A stretch of 64,000 nt of DNA, taken from Tillandsia leiboldiana. Taxonomy: Eukaryota; Streptophyta; Magnoliopsida; Poales; Bromeliaceae. Positions 53,481 to 64,000 of the stretch are shown here, one piece after another; the first letter of the stretch is position 1; each line of letters starts with the position of its first letter. The notes below the pieces were generated by a model. The model was not told the origin of the DNA. It did no database searches and saw only the letters and a list, made by a program, of their open reading frames with translations. The stretch is taken from contig CM055068.1 of assembly GCA_029204045.2 (NCBI GenBank), positions 32,240,028 to 32,304,027 of the forward strand, read 5' to 3'. A program made the position numbers and the translations under genes.

Positions 53481-55232
53481 CTTGTTAGTCAGGTGGTCAG
53501 TGTTCCTCGGGTTCGAGCAGGGGTCTGGATAGTGTAGTAGGGACTTCGTGTTTGGGACAGGTTGGATTAGTTGTGGGGCTTTGCGGCAACCGCGGATATT
53601 GGGCGGTTGACCGGATGCTTATCTATGCACCAGATTTGGGTATCAGTTTTCTCTTGTGGATGGAGTTTCCCACTTATCGTTTAGTTGCATCCGATTGAGA
53701 TCGGGCCTTTCCTTTAGTGGATGAGTTTTCCCACTTTGATCAGAGTCGTGATCCAGTCCTGCTATATAGAGATACTTGTGAGACATTGATTACAGAGATA
53801 TTTTACTCGTGTGGGTCGCTCCCCTCGAGTGCCACTCCGGAGTAGGCTTTTGACCGTGACGGGCCGGTCAGTTGGTGAGTTGTGAGTGATGACAGAGTTG
53901 GTGAGTTGTGAGTGATGACAGAGTTGGTGAGTTGTGAGTGATGACAGAACAGGCAGTACCGGGTTGTATGCCGGTTCATTTGATTGGGTTTATTTCGGTC
54001 AGATACTTTTATTGTTGCACTCGTGCCAGGGGGACCGAGTGGAGTCTAGTAGCCGTGTTTAGACTAGTGCTAGTGTTGTTGGGAACCGTCTGGGGATCGA
54101 CGGTTGTCCCAAGGTTATTGTGAGTTGTTGACCGTTGTGCGAGAGGCTTGGTGATCTTGAGTTTATCCGTTCTGAGAGAGAGCGTGGATTTTGACTATAG
54201 CCTGCATGAGCCACTACTCGATAGCGAGTTAGTCCGTTTGGACGCCCTACGTAATTCCTGCCCGTCAGTGGGAGGTGGTTTTAGGTGGGCGCAGGTTTGA
54301 CTGGACCAGATGTGGCAGTCAGCTCGATTGGGTCGATTGTGCACTTCATGTGCTAGTGGTTGCATACCACTGTTTGGTTCTCCCCTTTTAGCCTTTCGAT
54401 AGGGGCATGGTAGCTGTTTAGAGTCTCCAGCTTACTCATTTCAGTCTTATGACTTGGGTTAGTTTATGTCTCTTGAGGACTTAGTGGGCAGACCGTTAGG
54501 TCTGGCGGTGGTACCCACTGAGAACTCCCTTTTTGGTGTAGTTCTCACACCCTTTGGGCGTCTTTCCCCCTTTTTTCCTTCCTCTCCTTTGTTTTGCAGA
54601 GTCTTACTGGGTGATGCTAATTCTGCGGTTGTTGATCGAGGCGAGGGAGTCGCGAGCTAGATCCCTACCCGTCGTTGGAGAGTAGCGGTATCCCCTACAG
54701 AGGAGATCTCCAGTAGTTTAGTTGTTTTGTTTTCCTCTTTTGAGAGACTGTTGTAGTGAGGATATTTTATGTATTCAGAGACTGTGCACTGTTGTATTTA
54801 TTGGAGTTACCTCCCGGTTGGGTTCAGAGCTTGTATTTGAGGATATTGTTTTATTATTTTTTTGGGAGGCGGACAGTGTTGTTTTATTTCCAGTTGTACA
54901 GTGATTGATCTTGGTTATACAGCAGATTTTTATTTATAGCTCTGATATCTGTCTAGCTACAGTAGTTTTCTTGCAGGTTGGACGCTTCGCCTATGCGGAT
55001 TTGGCATAGGTGGCGGATCTGTTGGCGGGCCCGGGTCGCAGTTTCGACCCCGGGGCGTGACAGATTAGAGTGGTATCAGAGCCTAGGTTATAGGTCATGG
55101 TGGACTTAGAAACCCTAGGCTTATGGTTTGACCCTTGGTTGACTTCGTGAGAGTCGTGATTTTTAGCGAGAGTCCTGATTGAGTTTCATACCTCTCCCAA
55201 GGGACGGGAAGAGAGATTGGCATCTTTATTCT
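53481..55232 (+). repeat. Tandem duplication of LTR tail, primer site and leader
   Basis: Repeats 51755-53480 with a few percent mismatch. It begins CTTGTTAGTCAGG fused to leader sequence TTTATTCT, runs through a second LTR-like end (55062) and a second TGGTATCAGAGC (55071-55082), and ends at the second copy of GATTGGCATCTTTATTCT. It carries three copies of the 26-bp minisatellite, as the 3' LTR does. Confidence 0.92.
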
Positions 55233-56680
55233 CCTAAGTGATTATGTTGGCTGCAGACAACATAACATTGCGGAACGGGTGACATGCTTTAGACTTTCGC
55301 TGGATTGGGTCGAGCGCTGTTTTGTGTTGTTTTGTGGTTTCGTCGTGGCGAGCGGTGTCTCCCCGACGCTGGGTTTTGACCCGTGTGCATCCTGTCATAG
55401 CAGTTGAGCTTAAGAAGTTGGTTTTGTGCCGGATACCCGGATTGAGGTCAGAGACTCCGGACCCAGATGACAGGATTGTCAGAGGATTATCAGCGACAGA
55501 GTGAGCAGCTGGTCTTGGTGACACAGTTGTCGGAGCACTGGGTAACCCCCTCCGTGCCAACGTTTAGTGCCGAGGCACCGAGGCAGGGTGGATAGTTGAC
55601 GGCAGAGGAGCTGTGGGACATGATCGATCTATTGAGCCAGATTTGGCAGATGATCCACCCTGACTCGTAAGACTGAGTTTGGAGCCTTTGGAGGCAGAGT
55701 CGTGGTTGGTGGTAATGGAGTGATCAATTGAGAGCCTCCCTATGCTAGAGAGTTTTTGCAGTTGTTGAACTACGCGCTCCAGATTTCGAGAGATGAGGCG
55801 CACAGGATATGTGTGACTGGGAGTGGATTGCGCCCTGATACCTTTCAGTTTAGTTAGTCCCTCAGTTACGGATTATTGACGCCTCGATGGTGTAGGCATT
55901 GTATATGGAGCTTGGCGCTGCAGTTCCTTTGGATAGGCATCTGCCGCTAGAGGCGAGTTCGGGATATTGGCGCTTGGCACCGGGTGATGGAGGACAGATC
56001 GGCCGGCAGAGGCATTTCTGATTTCTTTTTCCAGGATAACGAGTTCCCGAGATGCCGGAGATCGGGTGGACCCCGATGGCAGCATTAGTATCGATTTGGG
56101 AGTGGCGCAGCGGTAGCGTGGATTTGTTATTTGTGGAGGACCGTATTCGTCGCCTCAATGTGATCAGAGACAGAGATCGTGCTTCCTTGTGGATAGTCTT
56201 GATTTTCAGGCAGATTGAGCGACAACCACTTGCTTTGAGCGGATGAATCTGTGTCGCCCGGTTGGAGGGCGCCACGGTAGTGGATCGAGTGTCGTAGGTG
56301 GGATTTCACCACAGCAGTCGGAGTTAGGGCATGTTTCATTCTTGCCTGGACTAAAGGCAGATTTGTTACCACGTGCACTAGAGGTACAGGTTCCCTTTGT
56401 TGTTCTGCATGTGGAGGAGGTTTTTGGATCATGTCCAGTGCGGCCGAGACCGCGAGTTACCGGCAGAATTATTGGAAATTGTAGCAATTCGGTGTTTCGA
56501 CCCTGTGCTTGAGATTGATTTGCACAATGCCACGGAATGTTTGACTGCGGCGAGAGAGGACGTTGATCTTCAGCAAGGTGGACAAGAGAAGGCTTGCTTG
56601 TTGAGATTGTTAGAGCACACAGGTTTTAGCGACAGTGTGAGAGATGCTTACGGCGGCACCGGGACTCAGGGATATCCTTG
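55233..56680 (+). pseudogene. Decayed gag and protease region of element E
   Basis: Lies where gag and protease belong. No zinc knuckle, protease triad or long frame survives. Short frames change every 100-300 bp. Assignment is by position only. Confidence 0.45.
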
Positions 56681-58590
56681 TTGCTCATGAGATCCCGGGT
56701 GTGATTTCACCTGAGCCGTTGATAATGCCGCCGGTTAGGGAGATAGAGATTGCCTTGGACGTGGTTCGAGGAACCACGCCACCCTCGACAGCACCTCATT
56801 GGATATCGCCTGTAGAGCTGGGAGAGCTGATGGCGCAGTTGCAGGATCGGAGGGATCGAGGGGTCTGTTTGACCTGGTGCCACGCCGTTGGTATACGGCG
56901 GTGATGCCACGCCGTTGGTAAACGGTGGTGATGCCACAACGTTGATACACGACTGTGAGGGTCCTTTTATGGTTCGAGTGTAGACAGGTCCGGGTGGTAT
57001 CTAGGACCTTTTGATGGAGTTATACTCCGGCTGTTAGTGTATGATGCGAGTACCTACTTGGAATTAGACAGCCGAGGACTTCGCCTAGATGGCGTTCAGG
57101 ACACGGTAGGGGCATTATGGGTTTATAGCGAGGCCCAATGGAATGACGAATGCCCTGTTGACTTTAAGGTCTGAGGAATTGTATGTCACAGTTGTACTTG
57201 GGCGGATTGGGAGTGGGGTTTTCCGAGGATATTTTGATTTACTCCTAGAGCGATTTAGAGCACGAGGAGCACTTGTGGAGGTGCTACCACTCCTGTGTGG
57301 GTTAAGCTGTATGCCAAGTTATTGAGGTACAAGTTTTAGCTCCAAGTGCATGCCTTCTTGAGTCACCTTATTCTGGCCATTGGAGTGGCGGTGGAATCCG
57401 ACCAAATGGATGTTATTCAAGTTTGGCTGTGACCAACATTTACTCTTAAGGTGAGGAGCTTCTTAAACATGGCAGTGCCGGGAGAGCATGGCCAATGGAT
57501 ACTGAGACTGATGCCAGCGCCAATGCTAGTGTTTCCAGTGTTGGGATTTGGATTGGGATGTTTTAGGGACACCTCCCATTGTGGCTATAGAGTTACCGTG
57601 GGTCGATCTTCGGTCCACACTTCATTAGGCCAACCCTATGAGTAATGTGGCAGGATGAACCGCTGTTTTGCAGGCAGCTTAGATCCCACGGTTGAGCCTT
57701 TCAGTACGTCTATTACTTCCAGCCTTGATTGATATACCTGGGCGTAGGCCATGCCTGCTTGGCTATCAGTCCTGATTACTCAGCATTTCTGTTCTATGCT
57801 ATATGATAGATTAAGATTTCAGCTTCAGTATACGGTTTCTACCATGCGGCACCAGTGGAGCCTACAGCTTTCAGCATCTTGGGTGGGATTTACGCGGATT
57901 GTCGTTGCTGGTTCGGATTTTTGACCGCGAGTTTGGGCATCAGCATTATGATCGCCTTTTTAGCCAGTTTTCAGTCCCGTTCACTGACGGTTTGGTCCCC
58001 GTCAGGGTGTCCTTTATTAGTTGAGAGATCGACTTCGACCCGTGGGTCTATTGGGGTTATGTTGGCATGTTGAGTGACCAACTGTGGCATGAGATTGTGT
58101 CTCTTGAGGATCCCTTTTGAGGGTAGCCCGTGGTTGAGTAGGCCACTCGGGTGATTTTGGATCGGGAAGTAACCGAGTGAAGACCCCAGCTTATTGGATT
58201 CTTTTCTTCATAGGATGAATCTGTGTGCGTGCTTCGGGTCGCCTTGTTGAGATTGACACCAGGATGTGGTTTGGTGCGTGTTGCACGGATGGTTATTCTG
58301 TTTCCCGCAGCTTTTGATGGAGCCCCTGTATTGTTTCACGTCTCAGCTCAGGAGTGATGTGTTTTTTTTTGGATCCCTCGCTCGTGATTGACTTGCCCCT
58401 TCGAGATCTGTGATTGTTGGAGTACGAGGGACGCCCGTTGCGATTTCTGGCTCGAGAGATGAGAGAATTGCATATCGGGCCATGCCGTACTTGTTGTTGT
58501 TGTTGTTGGGGAGTAATCACGGGGAGTGAGTGGTGTTTCGGGAGCTGGAGGCGTTATTGATGGATACCTTCCCGTGGTATTTGTGACTCT
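56681..58590 (+). pseudogene. Decayed pol of element E (RT fragments and pol tail)
   Basis: Conceptual reading aligns with gypsy 2 pol. MPPVREIEIALDVVRGTTPP and SPVELGELMAQLQDRRDRG (56730-56860) match the RT leader. MAFRTR-stop-GHYGFIARPNGMTNA (about 57087-57155) matches the RT block KTAFRTRYGHYEF...GLTNA. EDILIYS followed by a stop, then EHEEHL (about 57225-57275), matches the catalytic FIDDILIYS with Asp to Glu. EVRSFLG survives as KVRSFLN near 57450. The tail GSNHGE ... RELEALLMDTFPWYL (58505-58588) matches the pol C terminus. RNase H and integrase are shortened or unreadable. Stops and frame changes are frequent, so no protein is made. Confidence 0.8.
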
Positions 58591-58631
58591 TGGTGGATTT
58601 GAGCTAGTTTCGATGACGAAACTTTCTTTTA

Positions 58632-58642
58632 GTGGGGGAGGA
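58632..58642 (+). promoter_or_regulatory. Polypurine tract of element E
   Basis: GTGGGGGAGGA directly before the 3' LTR, the plus-strand primer. Confidence 0.85.
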
Positions 58643-61600
58643 TGTGAAGACCCGAAATTTCACCATTAGACTATTGTTGCATCTACAGCTTCTGGAGGCC
58701 TATGTGGCGTGTTGGTGGGATTTGTGCACCAATTGGACATTAGGGATGGACTTTGTGTGTTAAATGGATCACGAGAGTAGTCTGATGACCTCGTCGGAAG
58801 TTTAGAAGTGGTTTCGCGCGCAATGGATATTAAAAATGGACTCAGCGCGAAGTTTGGACTAAGGAACACCTTTCCGGATGCCTTCGGCAATTTTTAGAGT
58901 TGGAATTTGGCAAATCGGACACCGGATTTGGACTCAGCGCGCGAAAACGGTCAAAATGGGCTATTTACATGCATTTTTCGGAGGTTGCTACAGTAAAATT
59001 ACTGTTCATGGTCGGAATAGTGTTTCCGGCGACGGCCGGCGGCGGCGGGCAGCAGCGGAGGACGGCGGCGCAGGCTCGGGCAGGCGGCGCCTGGCCGCGG
59101 GCAGGCGCACAGGGGCGCGGGCAGGTGCGCGGTCCACGGGGCTGGCGTGCACCGGAGGATGGGACACGTGGAGGGAAACGACTGGTCGGTGTTGTGGTCT
59201 GGGAGCATGGAGCAGGCTTGTGGTGTACGGTGGACTAGGGTGGACACGTGGCGGTTTATGATTTGTCGGTGCTGTGGACCCGGTTCACGGAGTGTGTGTG
59301 GGTGGCCTCGGGGCGCGTGCCTGGCAGGGGGGCGCAGGCGGCGCTGACAGCGCGCACGTGGGCATGGCAGCGACATGTTGACTGGGTGCGTGCCACGTGT
59401 CGGCTGTGCAGCGAGCCACGTGTCGTGCGGTGGTTGGTCTGGATCGCTGTCGCCTGTTTGGCGGGCAACGTGGAGGCCCAGAGGAGTTTCGGGCTGCTAC
59501 AGTGCGCGCCCAGGGAAGTTTCGGGCTGCTACAGTGCGCGCCCGAAAGTTCCCTGCGCCCGGAAATTGGGACATATTCGGTATTTTTCGATTTGTTTCTG
59601 CAGCCTATAAAAGCGACCTGAGCTTCTTTCTTCCCCCTTTTTCCGGCATTTCCGAGCCTCCTCTCGCCATGGCACCTTCAGCAAAGTTGATCCCCGAGCT
59701 ATGCTGCATCCATCTGCAAAGTTTTGAGATTTTTGGTGGCACGCTTATTGAGGTTTCCTTTTTTACGGCGCGGCACGACGCACGTCCTTTTGGGTTCCCC
59801 TTCGTCCCGTTTCGGTACGCGAGCTCCCCCGGCCTACTCCGACCACCTTTTCGAGTGATTTCTTCGCCACTGGATCCGCGACGGACAGATCTACGATCTA
59901 GGTATTTTCAGCTTTCCCTTATTTCGCGCTCTTCGAGGTGTTTGTTCGAGCTTACTGTGACCCCATTTTTGTGATGGAGATTTGGACAGCGGCGTGGTCT
60001 TTCGGCGTTATCTCCGCAACCGGGCATCGTATGGCGACGTGCTTACACACTTTTTTCATCTACTCAACGCAAGGAATATCACACTATTTTTCTTGGATAT
60101 TTCTGAGTTTTTCCCGGAGGTATATGTTCTTCCCCTTGTCTGTAAATGGAATTACAGTTATGTTGCTGTGTGGTTTTGCGCACCTGTACTGTGGAATTTG
60201 TAACTCGGCCTTGCAGGTACTCGTTTCGAAGGTATCGACGCGAGGATTGCTGTGATATTTTTATTGGATTTTTCTGGGCACTTTCTGCAGGTGAAAACTG
60301 CACGTCTTCGGGACTGTTTTCTGATGTTGTATATGTGGATTATTTTTGGAATAAAAGTGTAATGTTGGACCTTAATTGTTGTACTCAGGGGTGTTTTCAG
60401 TTGTTTGGAGCCAAGGCTTGCGTGACATGTACCGAGGGTGTAATTTTGGCAGATTTTGGACTGTGAGCGTCTACCCACTTCACCGACTTCAGGTTTGCCT
60501 TGGTTTAAGCGCTTCAGGTGGGTAAACTTAGTACTTGCAACTGTTAGAGGGAATAACAGAGTTTATATGCATGTTATGCCTTATGGGAGGTGTAATAGTG
60601 GATGTTCATGTATGGTTAAGATGAGCTTACCTATGGGAATGCCACCCTCTATGATTGATAGCATGCCTAATTTAATGTGCAACCGATATGAGCAAGAGGT
60701 AAGCATGGAAACGGCCTAGATCATGTGGATTGATGTTTACCTGATAATTGTACATGCTTGTTGAACTAGACACTTAGCATGCGATAGACAGATTATATTT
60801 ATCCCACACTAGATGATATAGAGATCCTACATGTTTATTTAGTGGCCTATTTATGCGAGATTGGTATATCATAGTGGGAATATTGTAGTATGCTTTGCTA
60901 CCATATGTTTTACTCTCTTTTATTGTTTCCAAGGACAAAAGCATGCTTGATTGGACTTGTAGTTAGGCCATCTTTTACAGCTGCACTACTTATTGGAACT
61001 TGACTTAGGAGAAACCATGCTTTTCCTTTCTCCTTCTTGTTAGTCAGGTGGTCAGTGTTGCTCGGGTTCGAGCAGGGGTCTGGATAGTGTAGTAGGGACT
61101 TCGTGTTTGGGACAGGTTGGATTAGTTGTGGGGCTTTACGGCAACCGCGGATATTGGGCGGTTGACCGGATGCTTATCTATGCACCAGATTTGGGTATCA
61201 GTTTTCTCTTGTGGATGGAGTTTCCCACTTATCGTTTAGTTGCATCCGATTGAGATCGGGCCTTTCCTTTAGTGGATGAGTTTTCCCACTTTGATCAGAG
61301 TCGTGATCCAGTCCTGCTATATAGAGATACTTGTGAGACATTGATTACAGAGATATTTTACTCGTGTGGGTCGCTCCCCTCGAGTGCCACTCCGGAGTAG
61401 GCTTTTGACCGTGACGGGCCGGTCAGTTGGTGAGTTGTGAGTGATGACAGAGTTGGTGAGTTGTGAGTGATGACAGAGTTGGTGAGTTGTGAGTGATGAC
61501 AGAGCAGGCAGTACCGGGTTGTATGCCGGTTCATTTGATTGGGTTTATTTCGGTCAGATACTTTTATTGTTGCACTCGTGCCAGGGGGACCGAGTGGAGT

Positions 61601-62617
61601 CTAGTAGCCGTGTTTAGACTAGTGCTAGTGTTGTTGGGAACCGTCTGGGGATCGACGGTTGTCCCAAGGTCATTGTGAGTTGTTGACCATTGTGCGAGAG
61701 GCTTGGTGATCTTGAGTTTATCCGTTCTGAGAGAGAGCGTGGATTTTGACTATAGCCTGCATGAGCCACTACTCGATAGCGAGTTAGTCCGTTTCGACGC
61801 CCTACGTAATTCCTGCCCGTCAACGGGAGGTGGTTGTAGGTGGGCGCAGGTTTGACTGGACCAGATGTGGCAGTCAGCTCGATTGGGTCGATTGTGCACT
61901 TCATGTGCTAGTGGTTGCATACCACTGTTTGGTTCTCCCCTTTTAGCCTTTAGATAGGGGCATGGTAGCTGTTGAGAGTCTCCAGGTTACTCATTTCAGT
62001 CTTATGACTTGGGTTAGTTTATGTCTCTTGAGGACTTAGTGGGCAGACCGTCAGGTCTGGCGGTGGTACCCACTGAGAACTCCCTTTTTGGTGTAGTTCT
62101 CACACCCTTTGAGCGTCTTCCCCCCTTTTTTCCTTCCTCTCCTTTGTTTTGCAGAGTCTTAGTGGGCGATGCTAATTCTGCGGTTGTTGATCGAGGCGAG
62201 GGAGTCGCGAGCTAGATCCCTACCCGTCGTTGGAGAGTATCGGTATCCCCTACAGAGGAGATCTCCAGTAGTTTAGTTGTTTTGTTTTCCTCTTTTGAGA
62301 GACTGTTGTAGTGAGGATATTTTATGTATTGAGAGACTGTACACTGTTGTATTTATTGGAGTTACCTCCCGGTTGGGTTCAGAGCTTGTATTTGAGGATA
62401 TTATTTTATTATTTTTTTGGGAGGCGGACAGTGTTGTTTTATTTCCAGTTGTACAGTGATTGATCTTGGTTATACAGCAGATTTTTATTTATAGCTCTGA
62501 TATCTGTCTAGCTACAGTACTTTTCTTGCAGGTTGGACGCTTCGCCTATGCGGATTTGGCATAGGTGGCGGATCTGTTGGCGGGCGCGGGTCGCAGTTTC
62601 GACCCCGGGGCGTGACA
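58643..62617 (+). repeat. 3' LTR of element E, 3975 bp
   Basis: Starts TGTGAAGACCCG and ends GGGGCGTGACA next to target duplication ATCGA (62618-62622). It has three copies of the 26-bp minisatellite (about 61430-61505) and a roughly 20-bp deletion near 60212 relative to the 5' LTR. TATAAAAG at 59606-59613. Confidence 0.95.
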
Positions 62618-62622
62618 ATCGA

Positions 62623-64000
62623 AGTGCGCAAAACTCACGCCGAAAGCCGTTAAACCGACGATTTCGCCGATTTACGGTTCGTTAACCGATTCCCGCTTAA
62701 CAAAGACCAACATACCTCTAACAAGAAGCTTAGAGGTCATGTACACACTACCTGAGACAGCCCATGAAGTCATATTTGCAATCGAGTCCCTATGGTTCTC
62801 TAAATTTGCATAAATACACCCGATTAACCACTACTTTGACTCTATCTCCCAATCTGAGATGTTTTAGACTATGCCGTAAATTACAGTAGATCGATCTCAA
62901 CGCAAGCTAACCCGTGCTCACTGGTTTGAGTGGACACGAAGCCCGAAAACACAATCGGGTCCATAAAAACTAATCAACTAGAGCTTAGATTACTACACTA
63001 AGCTAACTACCTGTCCTTTATGGAAATTCGAGTGAGCATCAATCTTAATAGGATCTCTAGAGTCGAGGGCTCACCTTCGGAGCGTCGCAGACCAGTCGGA
63101 GAGATGGCCGGAGCAAGGTGACCGAGGTTGCAACCTTGCAAAGGCTCAGTTTGGCCGAGGCTTATTCAAGTCGGGTTCAAGCCTGAAGCAGAGGCAAGCA
63201 GCAGCAAGAGGACACTCACAGAGGTGGCTCGGTCACTTCCCGACCAAGCTCCGGCTACCGGAGGCGGCGGCTGGCCGGAGATGCACTACTAAAACACCAC
63301 AAAAATAAGGTTGAGACATCTTAGCATACAGAGACTCTTGGGCCAAAGAAAAAGGATGCGGAGACTCTACAAGGTCACCAAAGCTCACCTGGGTGATCAG
63401 CCGGCGACTAGAGGCGACGGCGGCGGCCGGAGATGAGACTCGGGCAAGCCTTGGGTGCAACAATGGAAATCAGATTCTACTCATTATGGTCCACATGCAA
63501 ATACATGGGAAGCCTATAAATGTCCCATAGAGCATACCTCGGTGGTCGGCTGGCGGTTAGAGGCGACGACGGCGGCCGGAGACGAGACTCGACCGAGCTT
63601 AGGCCTCTAATGGCGGATCTTCAACCGGGGGCTTCTAGGTCCAAACAAATGCACAAGAAGGTCCCTCTCGGTGTTGTGTATCTTTCCAATGGTGTTGCCG
63701 GCGGTGAGGGGCAGCGCCAGCACCGGGCGGCGAAGCTTGGTCGTGAGGAAGACAACCCGAAGCTAGGGCACGCCCGCACGGCTTCGATCCTCAACTGATG
63801 GTCCTCATACTTTGTGGAGAGGTTGCAGTCGACTAGAGGAAGAATTCCAACGTGGCCGATCTTGGTTTCGACGGTCGGATGGAGCCCGCGCACGGATCTG
63901 GCCAAATATGGGTTTCCGGCGGCTTGGTTGCCCCCGCCGGTTAACCGAAGCACGGCTGGCCTCGGGACTTCACAGAGATGATCCTCTCGGCGTCAGAAGA
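62623..64000. other. Unassigned repeat-like sequence right of element E
   Basis: Continues 47962-49341 across the E insertion. A GGCGACGGCGGCGGCCGGAG-like block occurs near 63412 and again near 63562, with a weaker third copy near 63258. Short frames only. No gene recognised. Confidence 0.45.

Larger units (their letters stand above)
49342..62617 (+). mobile_element. Element E: structurally complete gypsy (Tekay-like) retrotransposon with dead pol, 13.3 kb
   Basis: Two LTRs (49342-53310 and 58643-62617) start TGTGATGACCCG / TGTGAAGACCCG and end CGGGGCGTGACA. They are flanked by a perfect 5-bp target duplication ATCGA (49337-49341, 62618-62622). The primer site, a duplicated LTR-tail/leader block, a decayed gag-pol and a polypurine tract lie between them in order. 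LTRs of about 4 kb and initiator tRNA-Met priming fit the Tekay branch of chromoviruses. Confidence 0.95.

Noticed and set aside
63520..63953. Frames of 92 and 110 codons near the right edge
   Set aside because: They overlap on opposite strands inside repeat-like sequence with duplicated blocks. No domain or splice structure was recognised.

Overview
This is a nuclear plant DNA window made almost entirely of nested LTR retrotransposons around one recognisable host gene. A flowering plant with a repeat-rich genome is indicated by three things: spliced exons of a nuclear-encoded chloroplast NDH subunit (ndhL), chromovirus-type Ty3/gypsy elements with very long LTRs, and Ty1/copia elements of the SIRE/Maximus type that prime from initiator tRNA-Met (TGGTATCAGAG). 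No bacterial operon, rRNA, tRNA gene or CRISPR array was seen. I cannot name the species.

Layout. 1-5814: two minus-strand long LTRs of one gypsy superfamily (A, B), A probably nested in B. 5815-10748: the low-copy island, holding three ndhL exons (6960-7070, 8037-8131, 8740-8851), several MITEs and (TA)n-flanked elements. 10749-17311: a third minus-strand LTR (C, split by a 2.6-kb solo LTR with target duplication CTCAT) inserted in the integrase of a plus-strand gypsy relic. That relic is also hit by a copia solo LTR (CGCGA) and then by copia element 1. 17312-23900: copia 1, with 5' LTR, primer site, an open 673-aa gag and a frameshifted pol without protease. 23901-24000: a 100-N assembly gap. 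24001-30682: gypsy 2 (gag remnant, RT, RNase H, integrase, chromodomain-like tail and 3' LTR). 30683-41792: copia 2 on the minus strand, with an open 872-aa pol and a broken gag/protease, split by a 5.46-kb solo LTR (33933-39390). 41793-46223: LTR D (minus), full of minisatellites and split by another copia solo LTR (43263-44508, CCTGG). 46224-47961: 3' end of copia 3. 47962-49341 and 62623-64000 were contiguous before element E (49342-62617) inserted.

Element E is the best-preserved structure: two ~3.97-kb LTRs, a perfect 5-bp target duplication (ATCGA), a primer site and a polypurine tract, yet its pol is heavily decayed. It also carries a ~1.75-kb tandem duplication of LTR tail, primer site and leader. 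It looks like an element mobilised in trans.

The least expected signals are inside LTRs. They are an array of GATCCGGATC palindromes just upstream of the TATA box of copia LTRs, changed to AGTCCGGAC in copia 3; a GTGGATTCG array downstream of the same TATA; GC-rich alanine/arginine-like VNTRs in several gypsy LTR families; a family-specific minisatellite hotspot at one fixed LTR position; clusters of CACGTG; and a conserved AGGTGGGT splice-donor-like site. All similarity statements come from reading and aligning by eye.
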